Source: Leptasterias polaris (Eukaryota > Echinodermata > Asteroidea > Forcipulatida > Asteriidae). Taken from it: a stretch of 64,000 nucleotides of DNA. The position numbers were made by a program, and so were the translations under genes. Under the pieces are notes generated by a model. That model saw only the letters and a program-made list of their open reading frames with translations. It had not been told where the DNA came from and searched no databases. The stretch lies in contig JAZGTN010000027.1 in assembly GCA_037783415.1 (NCBI GenBank), positions 4,736,001 through 4,800,000 on the forward strand. The letters are read 5' to 3'. Positions 19,933-31,449 of this stretch are shown one piece after another; within the stretch, counting starts at the first letter, position 1, and every line of letters begins with the position of its first letter.

Positions 19933-20004
19933 AGGTCCCACCGAGATTTGAACTCGGATCGCGAGATTCAAAGTCTCGAGTGCTAACCGTTACACCATGG
20001 GGCC
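19933..20004 (-). tRNA. tRNA-Gln-TTG: tRNA-Gln (UUG)
   Basis: Consensus body; S1 leader. Confidence 0.95.
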
Positions 20005-20438
20005 GATGGAGTATGCAACACTTCATTGAATATCACAATTTCTGCTTTTCTAACCAACAAACATTTGACAGATTACAGCAATAATCGGGCCATGGGTAGT
20101 AACAATATTTAATTCATGTTTTGCCCACACATTGCCTTTGATCAGTATTCAGTTTGCCAAATGTTTAGAAAGAAAACTACGGGCCAATTCATCATGTAAC
20201 ATTTGGCTTTGTATCAATTTAAAGCCCAAGTCACTTCCTTTATTAACAGCACTATGACGGCCGTATTTTAAATTCAGTTTGGAACGTATGAATATTTTGT
20301 GCAAAACTTTCTAAAAATGAATTTCATTTTTCCCCGCTTTAAGTTTTTATCCACTTTGTGTGTGAGTTCTGTCCGTATGAATCATTACCACAGCTAAGTT
20401 TTTATTTTGCATTTGCGTACAATATCATAACTAACGCC

Positions 20439-20511
20439 GGCCGCGTGGCCTAATGGTTAAGGCGTCCGACTTCGGATCGGAAGATTGAGGGTTCGAATCC
20501 CTTCGTGGTCG
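20439..20511 (+). tRNA. tRNA-Arg-TCG: tRNA-Arg (UCG), type B
   Basis: D-loop A20T as at 11,091. Confidence 0.96.
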
Positions 20512-20719
20512 CATTTAGTTTTACCGCTTCTTTGTCAACACGTTTTTGTTCAAACGAGGTATATGTTTGATGTGCATCTGCGGTAACAAACATTTTACAG
20601 AGTTCTTATCATTCCAAATTTTAAGAAACATTTGGTATTTCAGCGGCCGGTAAAAATCCACACCAAAATTAATTGTAGAATGCAATAATTATTTTGGCAA
20701 AATAAAATTTGAAATCTAA

Positions 20720-20791
20720 AGGTCCCACCGAGATTTGAACTCGGATCGCGAGATTCAGAGTCTCGAGTGCTAACCGTTACACCATGGGGCC
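20720..20791 (-). tRNA. tRNA-Gln-CTG: tRNA-Gln (CUG)
   Basis: Consensus body; faces 20439. Confidence 0.95.
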
Positions 20792-21106
20792 GATGGAAAC
20801 ATGATGAACTTAATTGAATTTCACAATTTAATTTTTTCTAATAATAAAAAATGACAAAAATAAATAAGGAATTCGTTGTTTTAGAAAATGAAGCATGGGC
20901 CGATTCAAATTCATATACCTTTTTGCTTTTTATCAATTTAGGCCTCAAGTGACTTCCCTCGTTAAAAGCACTTTGTCAGCCGAGTTTTAAAATCAGTTTG
21001 GAAGGTGCAAAAATTGTGTTTAAAACTTCCTAGTGCTTCACTTTTTATCAATTTTAGGAAATTCTGCCCGTAAAAATCATTCTGTAGCAATGTCATAACT
21101 AACGCA

Positions 21107-21179
21107 AGCCGCGTGGCCTAATGGATAAGGCGTCCGACTTCGGATCGGAAGATTGAGGGTTCGAATCCCTTCGTGGTCG
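21107..21179 (+). tRNA. tRNA-Arg-TCG: tRNA-Arg (UCG), type A, first base mutated
   Basis: G1 to A (AGCCGCG) gives an A1-C72 mismatch at the end of the acceptor stem; the rest is consensus. Confidence 0.85.
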
Positions 21180-21393
21180 CAATTTGTTTTACCGCTTATT
21201 TTGTCAGACGTTAGTATACACGTTTTTGTTCAAACGAGGATAGTTTTGATATGATATATCTGCGGTAACAATCGTTATACAGAGTTGTTATCATTCCAAA
21301 TTTTAAGAAACATTTGATATTTCAGCGGCCGGTAAAAATCCACAAATTGTAGAATGCAATAATTAGTTTGGCAAAATAAAATTTGAAATTTGA

Positions 21394-21465
21394 AGGTCCC
21401 ACCGAGATTTGAACCCGGATCGCGAGATTCAAAGTCTCGAGTGCTAACCGTTACACCATGGGGCC
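21394..21465 (-). tRNA. tRNA-Gln-TTG: tRNA-Gln (UUG)
   Basis: A52 to G gives a G52-U62 wobble in the T stem and brings the B box closer to the consensus GGTTC. Confidence 0.94.
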
Positions 21466-21898
21466 GATGGAGTATGCAACACTTCATTGAATATCACAAT
21501 TTCTGCTTTTCTAACCAACAAACATTTGACAGATTACAGCAATAATCGGGCCATGGGTAGTAACAATATTTAATTCATGTTTTGCCCACACATTGCCTTT
21601 GATCAGTATTCAGTTTGCCAAATGTTTAGAAAGAAAATTACGGGCCAATTCATCATGTAACATTTGGCTTTGTATCAATTTAAAGCCCAAGTCACTTCCT
21701 TTATTAACAGCACTATGACGGCCGTATTTTAAATTCAGTTTGGAACGTATGAATATTTTGTGCAAAACTTTCTAAAAATGAATTTCATTTTTCCCTGCTT
21801 TAAGTTTTTATCCACTTTGTGTGTGAGTTTGTCCGTATGAATCATTACCACAGCTAAGTTTTTATTTTGCATTTGCGTACAATATCATAACTAACGCC

Positions 21899-21971
21899 GG
21901 CCGCGTGGCCTAATGGATAAGGCGTCCGACTTCGGATCGGAAGATTGAGGGTTCGAATCCCTTCGTGGTCG
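21899..21971 (+). tRNA. tRNA-Arg-TCG: tRNA-Arg (UCG), type B
   Basis: Consensus body; first terminator TTTG, T5 at 22003-22007. Confidence 0.94.
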
Positions 21972-22179
21972 CATTTAGTTTGACCGCTTCTTTGTCAACA
22001 CGTTTTTGTTCAAACGAGGTATATGTTTGATGTGCATCTGCGGTAACAAACATTTTACAGAGTTCTTATCATTCCAAATTTTAAGAAACATTTGGTATTT
22101 CAGCGGCCGGTAAAAATCCACACCAAAATTAATTGTAGAATGCAATAATTAGTTTGGCAAAATAAAATTTGAAATCTAA

Positions 22180-22251
22180 AGGTCCCACCGAGATTTGAAC
22201 TCGGATCGCGAGATTCAGAGTCTCGAGTGCTAACCGTTACACCATGGGGCC
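22180..22251 (-). tRNA. tRNA-Gln-CTG: tRNA-Gln (CUG)
   Basis: Consensus body; faces 21899. Confidence 0.95.
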
Positions 22252-22566
22252 GATGGAAACATGATGAACTTAATTGAATTTCACAATTTAATTTTTTCTA
22301 ATAAAAATAAATGAAAAAAATAAATAAGGAATTCGTTGTTTTAGAAAATGAAGCATGGGCCGATTCAAATTCATATACCTTTTTGCTTTTTATCAATTTA
22401 GGCCTCAAGTGACTTCCCTCGTTAAAAGCACTTTGTCAGCCGAGTTTTAAAATCAGTTTGGAAGGTGCAAAAATTGTGTTTAAAACTTCCTAGTGCTTCA
22501 CTTTTTATCAATTTTAGGAAATTCTGCCCGTAAAAATCATTCTGTAGCAATGTCATAACTAATGCA

Positions 22567-22639
22567 GGCCGCGTGGCCTAATGGATAAGGCGTCCGACTT
22601 CGGATCGGAAGATTGAGGGTTCGAATCCCTTCGTGGTCG
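22567..22639 (+). tRNA. tRNA-Arg-TCG: tRNA-Arg (UCG), type A
   Basis: Consensus body; leader ends AATGCA, as at 324 and 4567. Confidence 0.97.
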
Positions 22640-22853
22640 CAATTTGTTTTACCGCTTATTTTGTCAGACGTTAGTATACACGTTTTTGTTCAAACGAGGA
22701 TAGTTTTGATATGATATATCTGCGGTAACAATCGTTATACAGAGTTGTTATCATTCCAAATTTTAAGAAACATTTGATATTTCAGCGGCCGGTAAAAATC
22801 CACAAATTGTAGAATGCAATAATTAGTTTGGCAAAATAAAATTTGAAATTTGA

Positions 22854-22925
22854 AGGTCCCACCGAGATTTGAACTCGGATCGCGAGATTCAAAGTCTCGA
22901 GTGCTAACCGTTACACCATGGGGCC
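22854..22925 (-). tRNA. tRNA-Gln-TTG: tRNA-Gln (UUG)
   Basis: Consensus body; faces 22567. Confidence 0.95.
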
Positions 22926-23358
22926 GATGGAGTATGCAACACTTCATTGAATATCACAATTTCTGCTTTTCTAACCAACAAACATTTGACAGATTACAGC
23001 AATAATCGGGCCATGGGTAGTAACAATATTTAATTCATGTTTTGCCCACACATTGCCTTTGATCAGTATTCAGTTTGCCAAATGTTTAGAAAGAAAACTA
23101 CGGGCCAATTCATCATGTAACATTTGGCTTTGTATCAATTTAAAGCCCAAGTCACTTCCTTTATTAACAGCACTATGACGGCCGTATTTTAAATTCAGTT
23201 TGGAACGTATGAATATTTTGTGCAAAACTTTCTAAAAATGAATTTCATTTTTCCCTGCTTTAAGTTTTTATCCACTTTGTGTGTGAGTTTGTCCGTATGA
23301 ATCATTACCACAGCTAAGTTTTTATTTTGCATTTGCGTACAATATCATAACTAACGCC

Positions 23359-23431
23359 GGCCGCGTGGCCTAATGGATAAGGCGTCCGACTTCGGATCGG
23401 AAGATTGAGGGTTCGAATCCCTTCGTGGTCG
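23359..23431 (+). tRNA. tRNA-Arg-TCG: tRNA-Arg (UCG), type B
   Basis: Consensus body; first terminator TTTG, T5 at 23463-23467. Confidence 0.94.
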
Positions 23432-23639
23432 CATTTAGTTTGACCGCTTCTTTGTCAACACGTTTTTGTTCAAACGAGGTATATGTTTGATGTGCATCTG
23501 CGGTAACAAACATTTTACAGAGTTCTTATCATTCCAAATTTTAAGAAACATTTGGTATTTCAGCGGCCGGTAAAAATCCACACCAAAATTAATTGTAGAA
23601 TGCAATAATTAGTTTGGCAAAATAAAATTTGAAATCTAA

Positions 23640-23711
23640 AGGTCCCACCGAGATTTGAACTCGGATCGCGAGATTCAGAGTCTCGAGTGCTAACCGTTAC
23701 ACCATGGGGCC
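23640..23711 (-). tRNA. tRNA-Gln-CTG: tRNA-Gln (CUG)
   Basis: Consensus body; faces 23359. Confidence 0.95.
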
Positions 23712-24026
23712 GATGGAAACATGATGAACTTAATTGAATTTCACAATTTAATTTTTTCTAATAAAAATAAATGAAAAAAATAAATAAGGAATTCGTTGTT
23801 TTAGAAAATGAAGCATGGGCCGATTCAAATTCATATACCTTTTTGCTTTTTATCAATTTAGGCCTCAAGTGACTTCCGTCGTTAAAAGCACTTTGTCAGC
23901 CGAGTTTTAAAATCAGTTTGGAAGGTGCAAAAATTGTGTTTAAAACTTCCTAGTGCTTCACTTTTTATCAATTTTAGGAAATTCTGCCCGTAAAAATCAT
24001 TCTGTAGCAATGTCATAACTAACGCA

Positions 24027-24099
24027 GGCCGCGTGGCCTAATGGATAAGGCGTCCGACTTCGGATCGGAAGATTGAGGGTTCGAATCCCTTCGTGGTCG
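24027..24099 (+). tRNA. tRNA-Arg-TCG: tRNA-Arg (UCG), type A
   Basis: Consensus body; trailer CAACTTGTTTAACC lacks the proximal T4, the first TTTT being at 24119-24122 (+20). Confidence 0.95.
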
Positions 24100-24313
24100 C
24101 AACTTGTTTAACCGCTTATTTTGTCAGACGTTAGTATACACGTTTTTGTTCAAACGAGGATAGTTTTGATATTATATATCTGCGGTAACAATCGTTATAC
24201 AGAGTTGTTATCATTCCAAATTTTAAGAAACATTTGATATTTCAGCGGCAGGTAAAAATCCACAAATTGTAGAATGCAATAATTAGTTTGACAAAATAAA
24301 ATTTGAAATTTGA

Positions 24314-24385
24314 AGGTCCCACCGAGATTTGAACTCGGATCGCGAGATTCAAAGTCTCGAGTGCTAACCGTTACACCATGGGGCC
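24314..24385 (-). tRNA. tRNA-Gln-TTG: tRNA-Gln (UUG)
   Basis: Consensus body; spacer has GCGGCAGG for GCGGCCGG, as at 35,253 and 38,237. Confidence 0.95.
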
Positions 24386-24819
24386 GATGGAGTATGCAAC
24401 ACTTCATTGAATATCACAATTTCTGCTTTTCTAACCAACAAACATTTGACAGATTACAGCAATAATTGGGCCATGGGTAGTAACAATATTTAATTCATGT
24501 TTTGCCCACACATTGCCTTTGATCAGTATTCAGTTTGCCAAATGTTTAGAAAGAAAACTACGGGCCAATTCATCATGTAACATTTGGCTTTGTATCAATT
24601 TAAAGCCCAAGTCACTTCCTTTATTAACAGCACTATGACGGCCGTATTTTAAATTCAGTTTGGAACGTATGAATTTTTTGTGCAAAACTTTCTAAAAATG
24701 AATTTCATTTTTCCCCGCTTTAAGTTTTTATCCACTTTGTGTGTGAGTTCTGTCCGTATGAATCATTACCACAGCTAAGTTTTTATTTTGCATTTGCGTA
24801 CAATATCATAACTAACGCC

Positions 24820-24892
24820 GGCCGCGTGGCCTAATGGATAAGGCGTCCGACTTCGGATCGGAAGATTGAGGGTTCGAATCCCTTCGTGGTCG
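24820..24892 (+). tRNA. tRNA-Arg-TCG: tRNA-Arg (UCG), type B
   Basis: Consensus body; faces Gln-CUG at 25101. Confidence 0.97.
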
Positions 24893-25100
24893 CATTTAGT
24901 TTTACCGCTTCTTTGTCAACACGTTTTTGTTCAAACGAGGTATATGTTTGATGTGCATCTGCGGTAACAAACATTTTACAGAGTTCTTATCATTCCAAAT
25001 TTTAAGAAACATTTGGTATTTCAGCGGCCGGTAAAAATCCACACCAAAATTAATTGTAGAATGCAATAATTAGTTTGGCAAAATAAAATTTGAAATCTAA

Positions 25101-25172
25101 AGGTCCCACCGAGATTTGAACTCGGATCGCGAGATTCAGAGTCTCGAGTGCTAACCGTTACACCATGGGGCC
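25101..25172 (-). tRNA. tRNA-Gln-CTG: tRNA-Gln (CUG)
   Basis: Consensus body; S2 leader. Confidence 0.95.
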
Positions 25173-25487
25173 GATGGAAACATGATGAACTTAATTGAAT
25201 TTCACAATTTAATTTTTTCTAATAAAAAAAAATGAAAAAAATAAATAAGGAATTCGTTGTTTTAGAAAATGAAGCATGGGCCGATTCAAATTCATATACC
25301 TTTTTGCTTTTTATCAATTTAGGCCTCAAGTGACTTCCCTCGTTAAAAGCACTTTGTCAGCCGAGTTTTAAAATCAGTTTGGAAGGTGCAAAAATTGTGT
25401 TTAAAACTTCCTAGTGCTTCACTTTTTATCAATTTTAGGAAATTCTGCCCGTAAAAATCATTCTGTAGCAATGTCATAACTAACGCA

Positions 25488-25560
25488 GGCCGCGTGGCCT
25501 AATGGATAAGGCGTCCGACTTCGGATCGGAAGATTGAGGGTTCGAATCCCTTCGTGGTCG
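25488..25560 (+). tRNA. tRNA-Arg-TCG: tRNA-Arg (UCG), type A
   Basis: Consensus body; mosaic spacer to Gln-CUG at 25782. Confidence 0.97.
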
Positions 25561-25781
25561 CAATTTGTTTTACCGCTTATTTTGTCAGACGTTAGTATAC
25601 ACGTTTTTGTTCAAACGAGGATAGTTTTGATATTATATATCTGCGGTAACAATCGTTATACAGAGTTGTTATCATTCCAAATTTTAAGAAACATTTGGTA
25701 TTTCAGCAGCCGGTAAAAATCCACACAAAATTAATTGTAGAATGCAATAATTAGTTTGGCAAAATAAAATTTGAAATCTAA

Positions 25782-25853
25782 AGGTCCCACCGAGATTTGA
25801 ACTCGGATCGCGAGATTCAGAGTCTCGAGTGCTAAACGTTACACCATGGGGCC
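25782..25853 (-). tRNA. tRNA-Gln-CTG: tRNA-Gln (CUG), G19 lost
   Basis: G19 to T in the D loop (AACGTTTA) removes a conserved D-loop/T-loop contact and an A-box base. Leader GATGAAAAC. Same variant at 41,186 and 42,829. Confidence 0.82.
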
Positions 25854-26168
25854 GATGAAAACATGATGAACTTAATTGAATTTCACAATTTAATTTTTTC
25901 TAATAAAAAAAAATGACAAAAATAAATAAGGAATTCGTTGTTTTAGAAAATGAAGCATGGGCCGATTCAAATTCATATACCTTTTTGCTTTTTATCAATT
26001 TAGGCCTCAAGTGACTTCCCTCGTTAAAAGCACTTTGTCAGCCGAGTTTTAAAATCAGTTTGGAAGGTGCAAAAATTGTGTTTAAAACTTCCTAGTGCTT
26101 CACTTTTTATCAATTTTAGGAAATTCTGCCCGTAAAAATCATTCTGTAGCAATGTCATAACTAACGCA

Positions 26169-26241
26169 GGCCGCGTGGCCTAATGGATAAGGCGTCCGAC
26201 TTCGGATCGGAAGATTGAGGGTTCGAATCCCTTCGTGGTCG
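26169..26241 (+). tRNA. tRNA-Arg-TCG: tRNA-Arg (UCG), type A
   Basis: Consensus body; faces Gln-UUG at 26456. Confidence 0.97.
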
Positions 26242-26455
26242 CAATTTGTTTTACCGCTTATTTTGTCAGACGTTAGTATACACGTTTTTGTTCAAACGAG
26301 GATAGTTTTGATATGATATATCTGCGGTAACAATCGTTATACAGAGTTGTTATCATTCCAAATTTTAAGAAACATTTGATATTTCAGCGGCCGGTAAAAA
26401 TCCACAAATTGTAGAATGCAATAATTAGTTTGGCAAAATAAAATTTGAAATTTGA

Positions 26456-26527
26456 AGGTCCCACCGAGATTTGAACTCGGATCGCGAGATTCAAAGTCTC
26501 GAGTGCTAACCGTTACACAATGGGGCC
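26456..26527 (-). tRNA. tRNA-Gln-TTG: tRNA-Gln (UUG), A-box variant
   Basis: G9 to T makes the A box TTGTGTAACGG; position 9 also contributes to the tertiary core. Confidence 0.85.
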
Positions 26528-26961
26528 GATGGAGTATGCAACACTTCATTGAATATCACAATTTCTGCTTTTCTAACCAACAAACATTTGACAGATTACA
26601 GCAATAATCGGGCCATGGGTAGTAACAATATTTAATTCATGTTTTGCCCACACATTGCCTTTGATCAGTATTCAGTTTGCCAAATGTTTAGAAAGAAAAC
26701 TACGGGCCAATTCATCATGTAACATTTGGCTTTGTATCAATTTAAAGCCCAAGTCACTTCCTTTATTAACAGCACTATGACGGCCGTATTTTAAATTCAG
26801 TTTGGAACGTATGAATATTTTGTGCAAAACTTTCTAAAAATGAATTTCATTTTTCCCCGCTTTAAGTTTTTATCCACTTTGTGTGTGAGTTCTGTCCGTA
26901 TGAATCATTACCACAGCTAAGTTTTTATTTTGCATTTGCGTACAATATCATAACTAACGCC

Positions 26962-27034
26962 GGCCGCGTGGCCTAATGGATAAGGCGTCCGATTTCGGAT
27001 CGGAAGATTGAGGGTTCGAATCCCTTCGTGGACG
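26962..27034 (+). tRNA. tRNA-Arg-TCG: tRNA-Arg (UCG), type B, doubly mutated
   Basis: C32 to T in the anticodon loop and T71 to A, giving a G2-A71 mismatch in the acceptor. The following C2 spacer is also divergent (CATATGCGGTAAAAAAC). A decaying copy. Confidence 0.75.
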
Positions 27035-27241
27035 CATTTAGTTTTACCGCTTCTTTGTCAACACGTTTTTGTTCAAACGAGGTATATGTTTGATGTGCAT
27101 ATGCGGTAAAAAACATTTTACAGAGTTCTTATCATTCCAAATTTTAAGAAACATTTGTATTTCAGCGGCCGGTAAAAATCCACACCAAAATTAATTGTAG
27201 AATGCAATAATTATTTTGGCAAAATAAAATTTGAAATCTAA

Positions 27242-27313
27242 AGGTCCCACCGAGATTTGAACTCGGATCGCGAGATTCAAAGTCTCGAGTGCTAACCGTT
27301 ACACCATGGGGCC
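27242..27313 (-). tRNA. tRNA-Gln-TTG: tRNA-Gln (UUG) behind a C2 spacer
   Basis: Consensus UUG body and S1 leader, but its trailer is C2 (the side normally next to CUG). It is the only complete UUG gene facing a type B Arg, so an exchange occurred within or next to the gene. Confidence 0.94.
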
Positions 27314-27747
27314 GATGGAGTATGCAACACTTCATTGAATATCACAATTTCTGCTTTTCTAACCAACAAACATTTGACAGATTACAGCAATAATCGGGCC
27401 ATGGGTAGTAACAATATTTAATTCATGTTTTGCCCACACATTGCCTTTGATCAGTATTCAGTTTGCCAAATGTTTAGAAAGAAAACTACGGGCCAATTCA
27501 TCATGTAACATTTGGCTTTGTATCAATTTAAAGCCCAAGTCACTTCCTTTATTAACAGCACTATGACGGCCGTATTTTAAATTCAGTTTGGAACGTATGA
27601 ATATTTTGTGCAAAACTTTCTAAAAATGAATTTCATTTTTCCCCGCTTTAAGTTTTTATCCACTTTGTGTGTGAGTTCTGTCCGTATGAATCATTACCAC
27701 AGCTAAGTTTTTATTTTGCATTTGCGTACAATATCATAACTAACGCC

Positions 27748-27820
27748 GGCCGCGTGGCCTAATGGATAAGGCGTCCGACTTCGGATCGGAAGATTGAGGG
27801 TTCGAATCCCTTCGTGGTCG
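27748..27820 (+). tRNA. tRNA-Arg-TCG: tRNA-Arg (UCG), type B
   Basis: Consensus body; second type B gene in a row; spacer has CAGAGATCTTATC as behind 6821. Confidence 0.97.
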
Positions 27821-28028
27821 CATTTAGTTTTACCGCTTCTTTGTCAACACGTTTTTGTTCAAACGAGGTATATGTTTGATGTGCATCTGCGGTAACAAAC
27901 ATTTTACAGAGATCTTATCATTCCAAATTTTAAGAAACATTTGGTATTTCAGCGGCCGGTAAAAATCCACACCAAAATTAATTGTAGAATGCAATAATTA
28001 GTTTGGCAAAATAAAATTTGAAATCTAA

Positions 28029-28100
28029 AGGTCCCACCGAGATTTGAACTCGGATCGCGAGATTCAGAGTCTCGAGTGCTAACCGTTACACCATGGGGCC
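28029..28100 (-). tRNA. tRNA-Gln-CTG: tRNA-Gln (CUG)
   Basis: Consensus body; GATAGAAAC leader as at 7102. Confidence 0.95.
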
Positions 28101-28414
28101 GATAGAAACATGATGAACTTAATTGAATTTCACAATTTAAATTTTTCTAATAAAAAAAAAGGAAAAAAATAAATAAGGAATTCGTTGTTTTAGAAAATGA
28201 AGCATGGGCCGATTCAAATTCATATCCTTTTTGCTTTTTATCAATGTAGGCCTCAAGTGACTTCCGTCGTTAAAAGCACTTTGTCAGCCGAGTTTTAAAA
28301 TCAGTTTGGAAGGTGCAAAAATTGTGTTTAAAACTTCCTAGTGCTTCACTTTTTATCAATTTTAGGAAATTCTGCCCGTAAAAATCATTCTGTAGCAATG
28401 TCATAACTAACGCA

Positions 28415-28487
28415 GGCCGCGTGGCCTAATTGATAAGGCGTCCGACTTCGGATCGGAAGATTGAGGGTTCGAATCCCTTCGTGGTCG
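28415..28487 (+). tRNA. tRNA-Arg-TCG: tRNA-Arg (UCG), type A, G18 lost
   Basis: G18T as at 16,043, here far from the 2142-bp duplication. Confidence 0.8.
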
Positions 28488-28701
28488 CAATTTGTTTTAC
28501 CGCTTATTTTGTCAGACGTTAGTATACACGTTTTTGTTCAAACGAGGATAGTTTTGATATTATATATCTGCGGTAACAATCGTTATACAGAGTTGTTATC
28601 ATTCCAAATTTTAAGAAACATTTGATATTTCAGCGGCCGGTAAAAATCCACAAATTGTAGAATGCAATAATTAGTTTGGCAAAATAAAAATTGAAATTTG
28701 A

Positions 28702-28773
28702 AGGTCCCACCGAGATTTGAACTCGGATCGCGAGATTCAAAGTCTCGAGTGCTAACCGTTACACCATGGGGCC
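28702..28773 (-). tRNA. tRNA-Gln-TTG: tRNA-Gln (UUG)
   Basis: Consensus body; T5 terminator as at 16,330. Confidence 0.95.
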
Positions 28774-29207
28774 GATGGAGTATGCAACACTTCATTGAAT
28801 ATCACAATTTCTGCTTTTCTAACCAACAAACATTTGACAGATTACAGCAATAATCGGGCCATGGGTAGTAACAATATTTAATTCATGTTTTGCCCACACA
28901 TTGCCTTTGATCAGTATTCAGTTTGCCAAATGTTTAGAAAGAAAACTACGGGCCAATTCATCATGTAACATTTGGCTTTGTATCAATTTAAAGCCCAAGT
29001 CACTTCCTTTATTAACAGCACTATGACGGCCGTATTTTAAATTCAGTTTGGAACGTATGAATATTTTGTGCAAAACTTTCTAAAAATGAATTTCATTTTT
29101 CCCCGCTTTAAGTTTTTATCCACTTTGTGTGTGAGTTCTGTCCGTATGAATCATTACCACAGCTAAGTTTTTATTTTGCATTTGCGTACAATATCATAAC
29201 TAACGCC

Positions 29208-29280
29208 GGCCGCGTGGCCTAATGGATAAGGCGTCCGACTTCGGATCGGAAGATTGAGGGTTCGAATCCCTTCGTGGTCG
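29208..29280 (+). tRNA. tRNA-Arg-TCG: tRNA-Arg (UCG), type B
   Basis: Consensus body; faces Gln-CUG at 29489. Confidence 0.97.
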
Positions 29281-29488
29281 CATTTAGTTTTACCGCTTCT
29301 TTGTCAACACGTTTTTGTTCAAACGAGGTATATGTTTGATGTGCATCTGCGGTAACAAACATTTTACAGAGTTCTTATCATTCCAAATTTTAAGAAACAT
29401 TTGGTATTTCAGCGGCCGGTAAAAATCCACACCAAAATTAATTGTAGAATGCAATAATTATTTTGGCAAAATAAAATTTGAAATCTAA

Positions 29489-29560
29489 AGGTCCCACCGA
29501 GATTTGAACTCGGATCGCGAGATTCAGAGTCTCGAGTGCTAACCGTTACACCATGGGGCC
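29489..29560 (-). tRNA. tRNA-Gln-CTG: tRNA-Gln (CUG)
   Basis: Consensus body; S2 leader. Confidence 0.95.
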
Positions 29561-29875
29561 GATGGAAACATGATGAACTTAATTGAATTTCACAATTTAA
29601 TTTTTTCTAATAATAAAAAATGAAAAAAATAAATAAGGAATTCGTTGTTTTAGAAAATGAAGCATGGCCCGATTCAAATTCATATACCTTTTTGCTTTTT
29701 ATCAATTTAGGCCTCAAGTGACTTCCCTCGTTAAAAGCACTTTGTCAGCCGAGTTTTAAAATCAGTTTGGAAGGTGCAAAAATTGTGTTTAAAACTTCCT
29801 AGTGCTTCACTTTTTATCAATTTTAGGAAATTCTGCCCGTAAAAATCATTCTGTAGCAATGTCATAACTAACGCA

Positions 29876-29948
29876 GGCCGCGTGGCCTAATGGATAAGGC
29901 GTCCGACTTCGGATCGGAAGATTGAGGGTTCGAATCCCTTCGTGGTCG
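29876..29948 (+). tRNA. tRNA-Arg-TCG: tRNA-Arg (UCG), type A
   Basis: Consensus body; trailer has GGCCCTA at 29986-29992. Confidence 0.97.
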
Positions 29949-30169
29949 CAATTTGTTTTACCGCTTATTTTGTCAGACGTTAGTAGGCCCTATACACGTT
30001 TTTGTTCAAACGAGGATAGTTTTGATATGATATATCTGCGGTAACAATCGTTATACAGAGTTGTTATCATTCCAAATTTTAAGAAACATTTGATATTTCA
30101 GCGGCCGGTAAAAATCCACAAATTGTAGAATGCAATAATTATTTTGGCAAAATAAAATTTGAAATCTAA

Positions 30170-30241
30170 AGGTCCCACCGAGATTTGAACTCGGATCGCG
30201 AGATTCAGAGTCTCGAGTGCTAACCGTTACACCATGGGGCC
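30170..30241 (-). tRNA. tRNA-Gln-CTG: tRNA-Gln (CUG)
   Basis: Consensus body; two-gene unit with 29876. Confidence 0.95.
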
Positions 30242-30556
30242 GATGGAAACATGATGAACTTAATTGAATTTCACAATTTAATTTTTTCTAATAATAAAAA
30301 ATGACAAAAATAAATAAGGAATTCGTTGTTTTAGAAAATGAAGCATGGGCCGATTCAAATTCATATACCTTTTTGCTTTTTATCAATTTAGGCCTCAAGT
30401 GACTTCCCTCGTTAAAAGCACTTTGTCAGCCGAGTTTTAAAATCAGTTTGGAAGGTGCAAAAATTGTGTTTAAAACTTCCTAGTGCTTCACTTTTTATCA
30501 ATTTTAGGAAATTCTGCCCGTAAAAATCATTCTGTAGCAATGTCATAACTAACGCA

Positions 30557-30629
30557 GGCCGCGTGGCCTAATGGATAAGGCGTCCGACTTCGGATCGGAA
30601 GATTGAGGGTTCGAATCCCTTCGTGGTCG
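30557..30629 (+). tRNA. tRNA-Arg-TCG: tRNA-Arg (UCG), type A
   Basis: Consensus body; faces Gln-UUG at 30844. Confidence 0.97.
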
Positions 30630-30843
30630 CAATTTGTTTTACCGCTTATTTTGTCAGACGTTAGTATACACGTTTTTGTTCAAACGAGGATAGTTTTGAT
30701 ATGATATATCTGCGGTAACAATCGTTATACAGAGTTGTTATCATTCCAAATTTTAAGAAACATTTGATATTTCAGCGGCCGGTAAAAATCCACAAATTGT
30801 AGAATGCAATAATTAGTTTGGCAAAATAAAATTTGAAATTTGA

Positions 30844-30915
30844 AGGTCCCACCGAGATTTGAACTCGGATCGCGAGATTCAAAGTCTCGAGTGCTAACCG
30901 TTACACCATGGGGCC
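30844..30915 (-). tRNA. tRNA-Gln-TTG: tRNA-Gln (UUG)
   Basis: Consensus body; its S1 leader spacer contains the 27-bp duplication. Confidence 0.95.
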
Positions 30916-31224
30916 GATGGAGTATGCAACACTTCATTGAATATCACAATTTCTGCTTTTCTAACCAACAAACATTTGACAGATTACAGCAATAATCGGG
31001 CCATGGGTAGTAACAATATTTAATTCATGTTTTGCCCACACATTGCCTTTGATCAGTATTCAGTTTGCCAAATGTTTAGAAAGAAAACTACGGGCCAATT
31101 CATCATGTAACATTTGGCTTTGTATCAATTTAAAGCCCAAGTCACTTCCTTTATTAACAGCACTATGACGGCCGTATTTTAAATTCAGTTTGGAACGTAT
31201 GAATATTTTGTGCAAAACTTTCTA

Positions 31225-31278
31225 AAAATGAATTTCATTTTTCCCCGCTTTAAAATGAATTTCATTTTTCCCTGCTTT
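31225..31278. repeat. 27-bp tandem duplication in S1
   Basis: Copies 31225-31251 and 31252-31278 both span the inverted repeat. The first reads CCCCGCTTT and the second CCCTGCTTT; both versions exist as single copies elsewhere (for example 34,191 has CCCTG), suggesting misaligned exchange between two S1 variants. Confidence 0.88.
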
Positions 31279-31376
31279 AAGTTTTTATCCACTTTGTGTG
31301 TGAGTTCTGTCCGTATGAATCATTACCACAGCTAAGTTTTTATTTTGCATTTGCGTACAATATCATAACTAACGCC

Positions 31377-31449
31377 GGCCGCGTGGCCTAATGGATAAGG
31401 CGTCCGACTTCGGATCGGAAGATTGAGGGTTCGAATCCCTTCGTGGTCG
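31377..31449 (+). tRNA. tRNA-Arg-TCG: tRNA-Arg (UCG), type B
   Basis: Consensus body; faces Gln-CUG at 31658. Confidence 0.97.
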
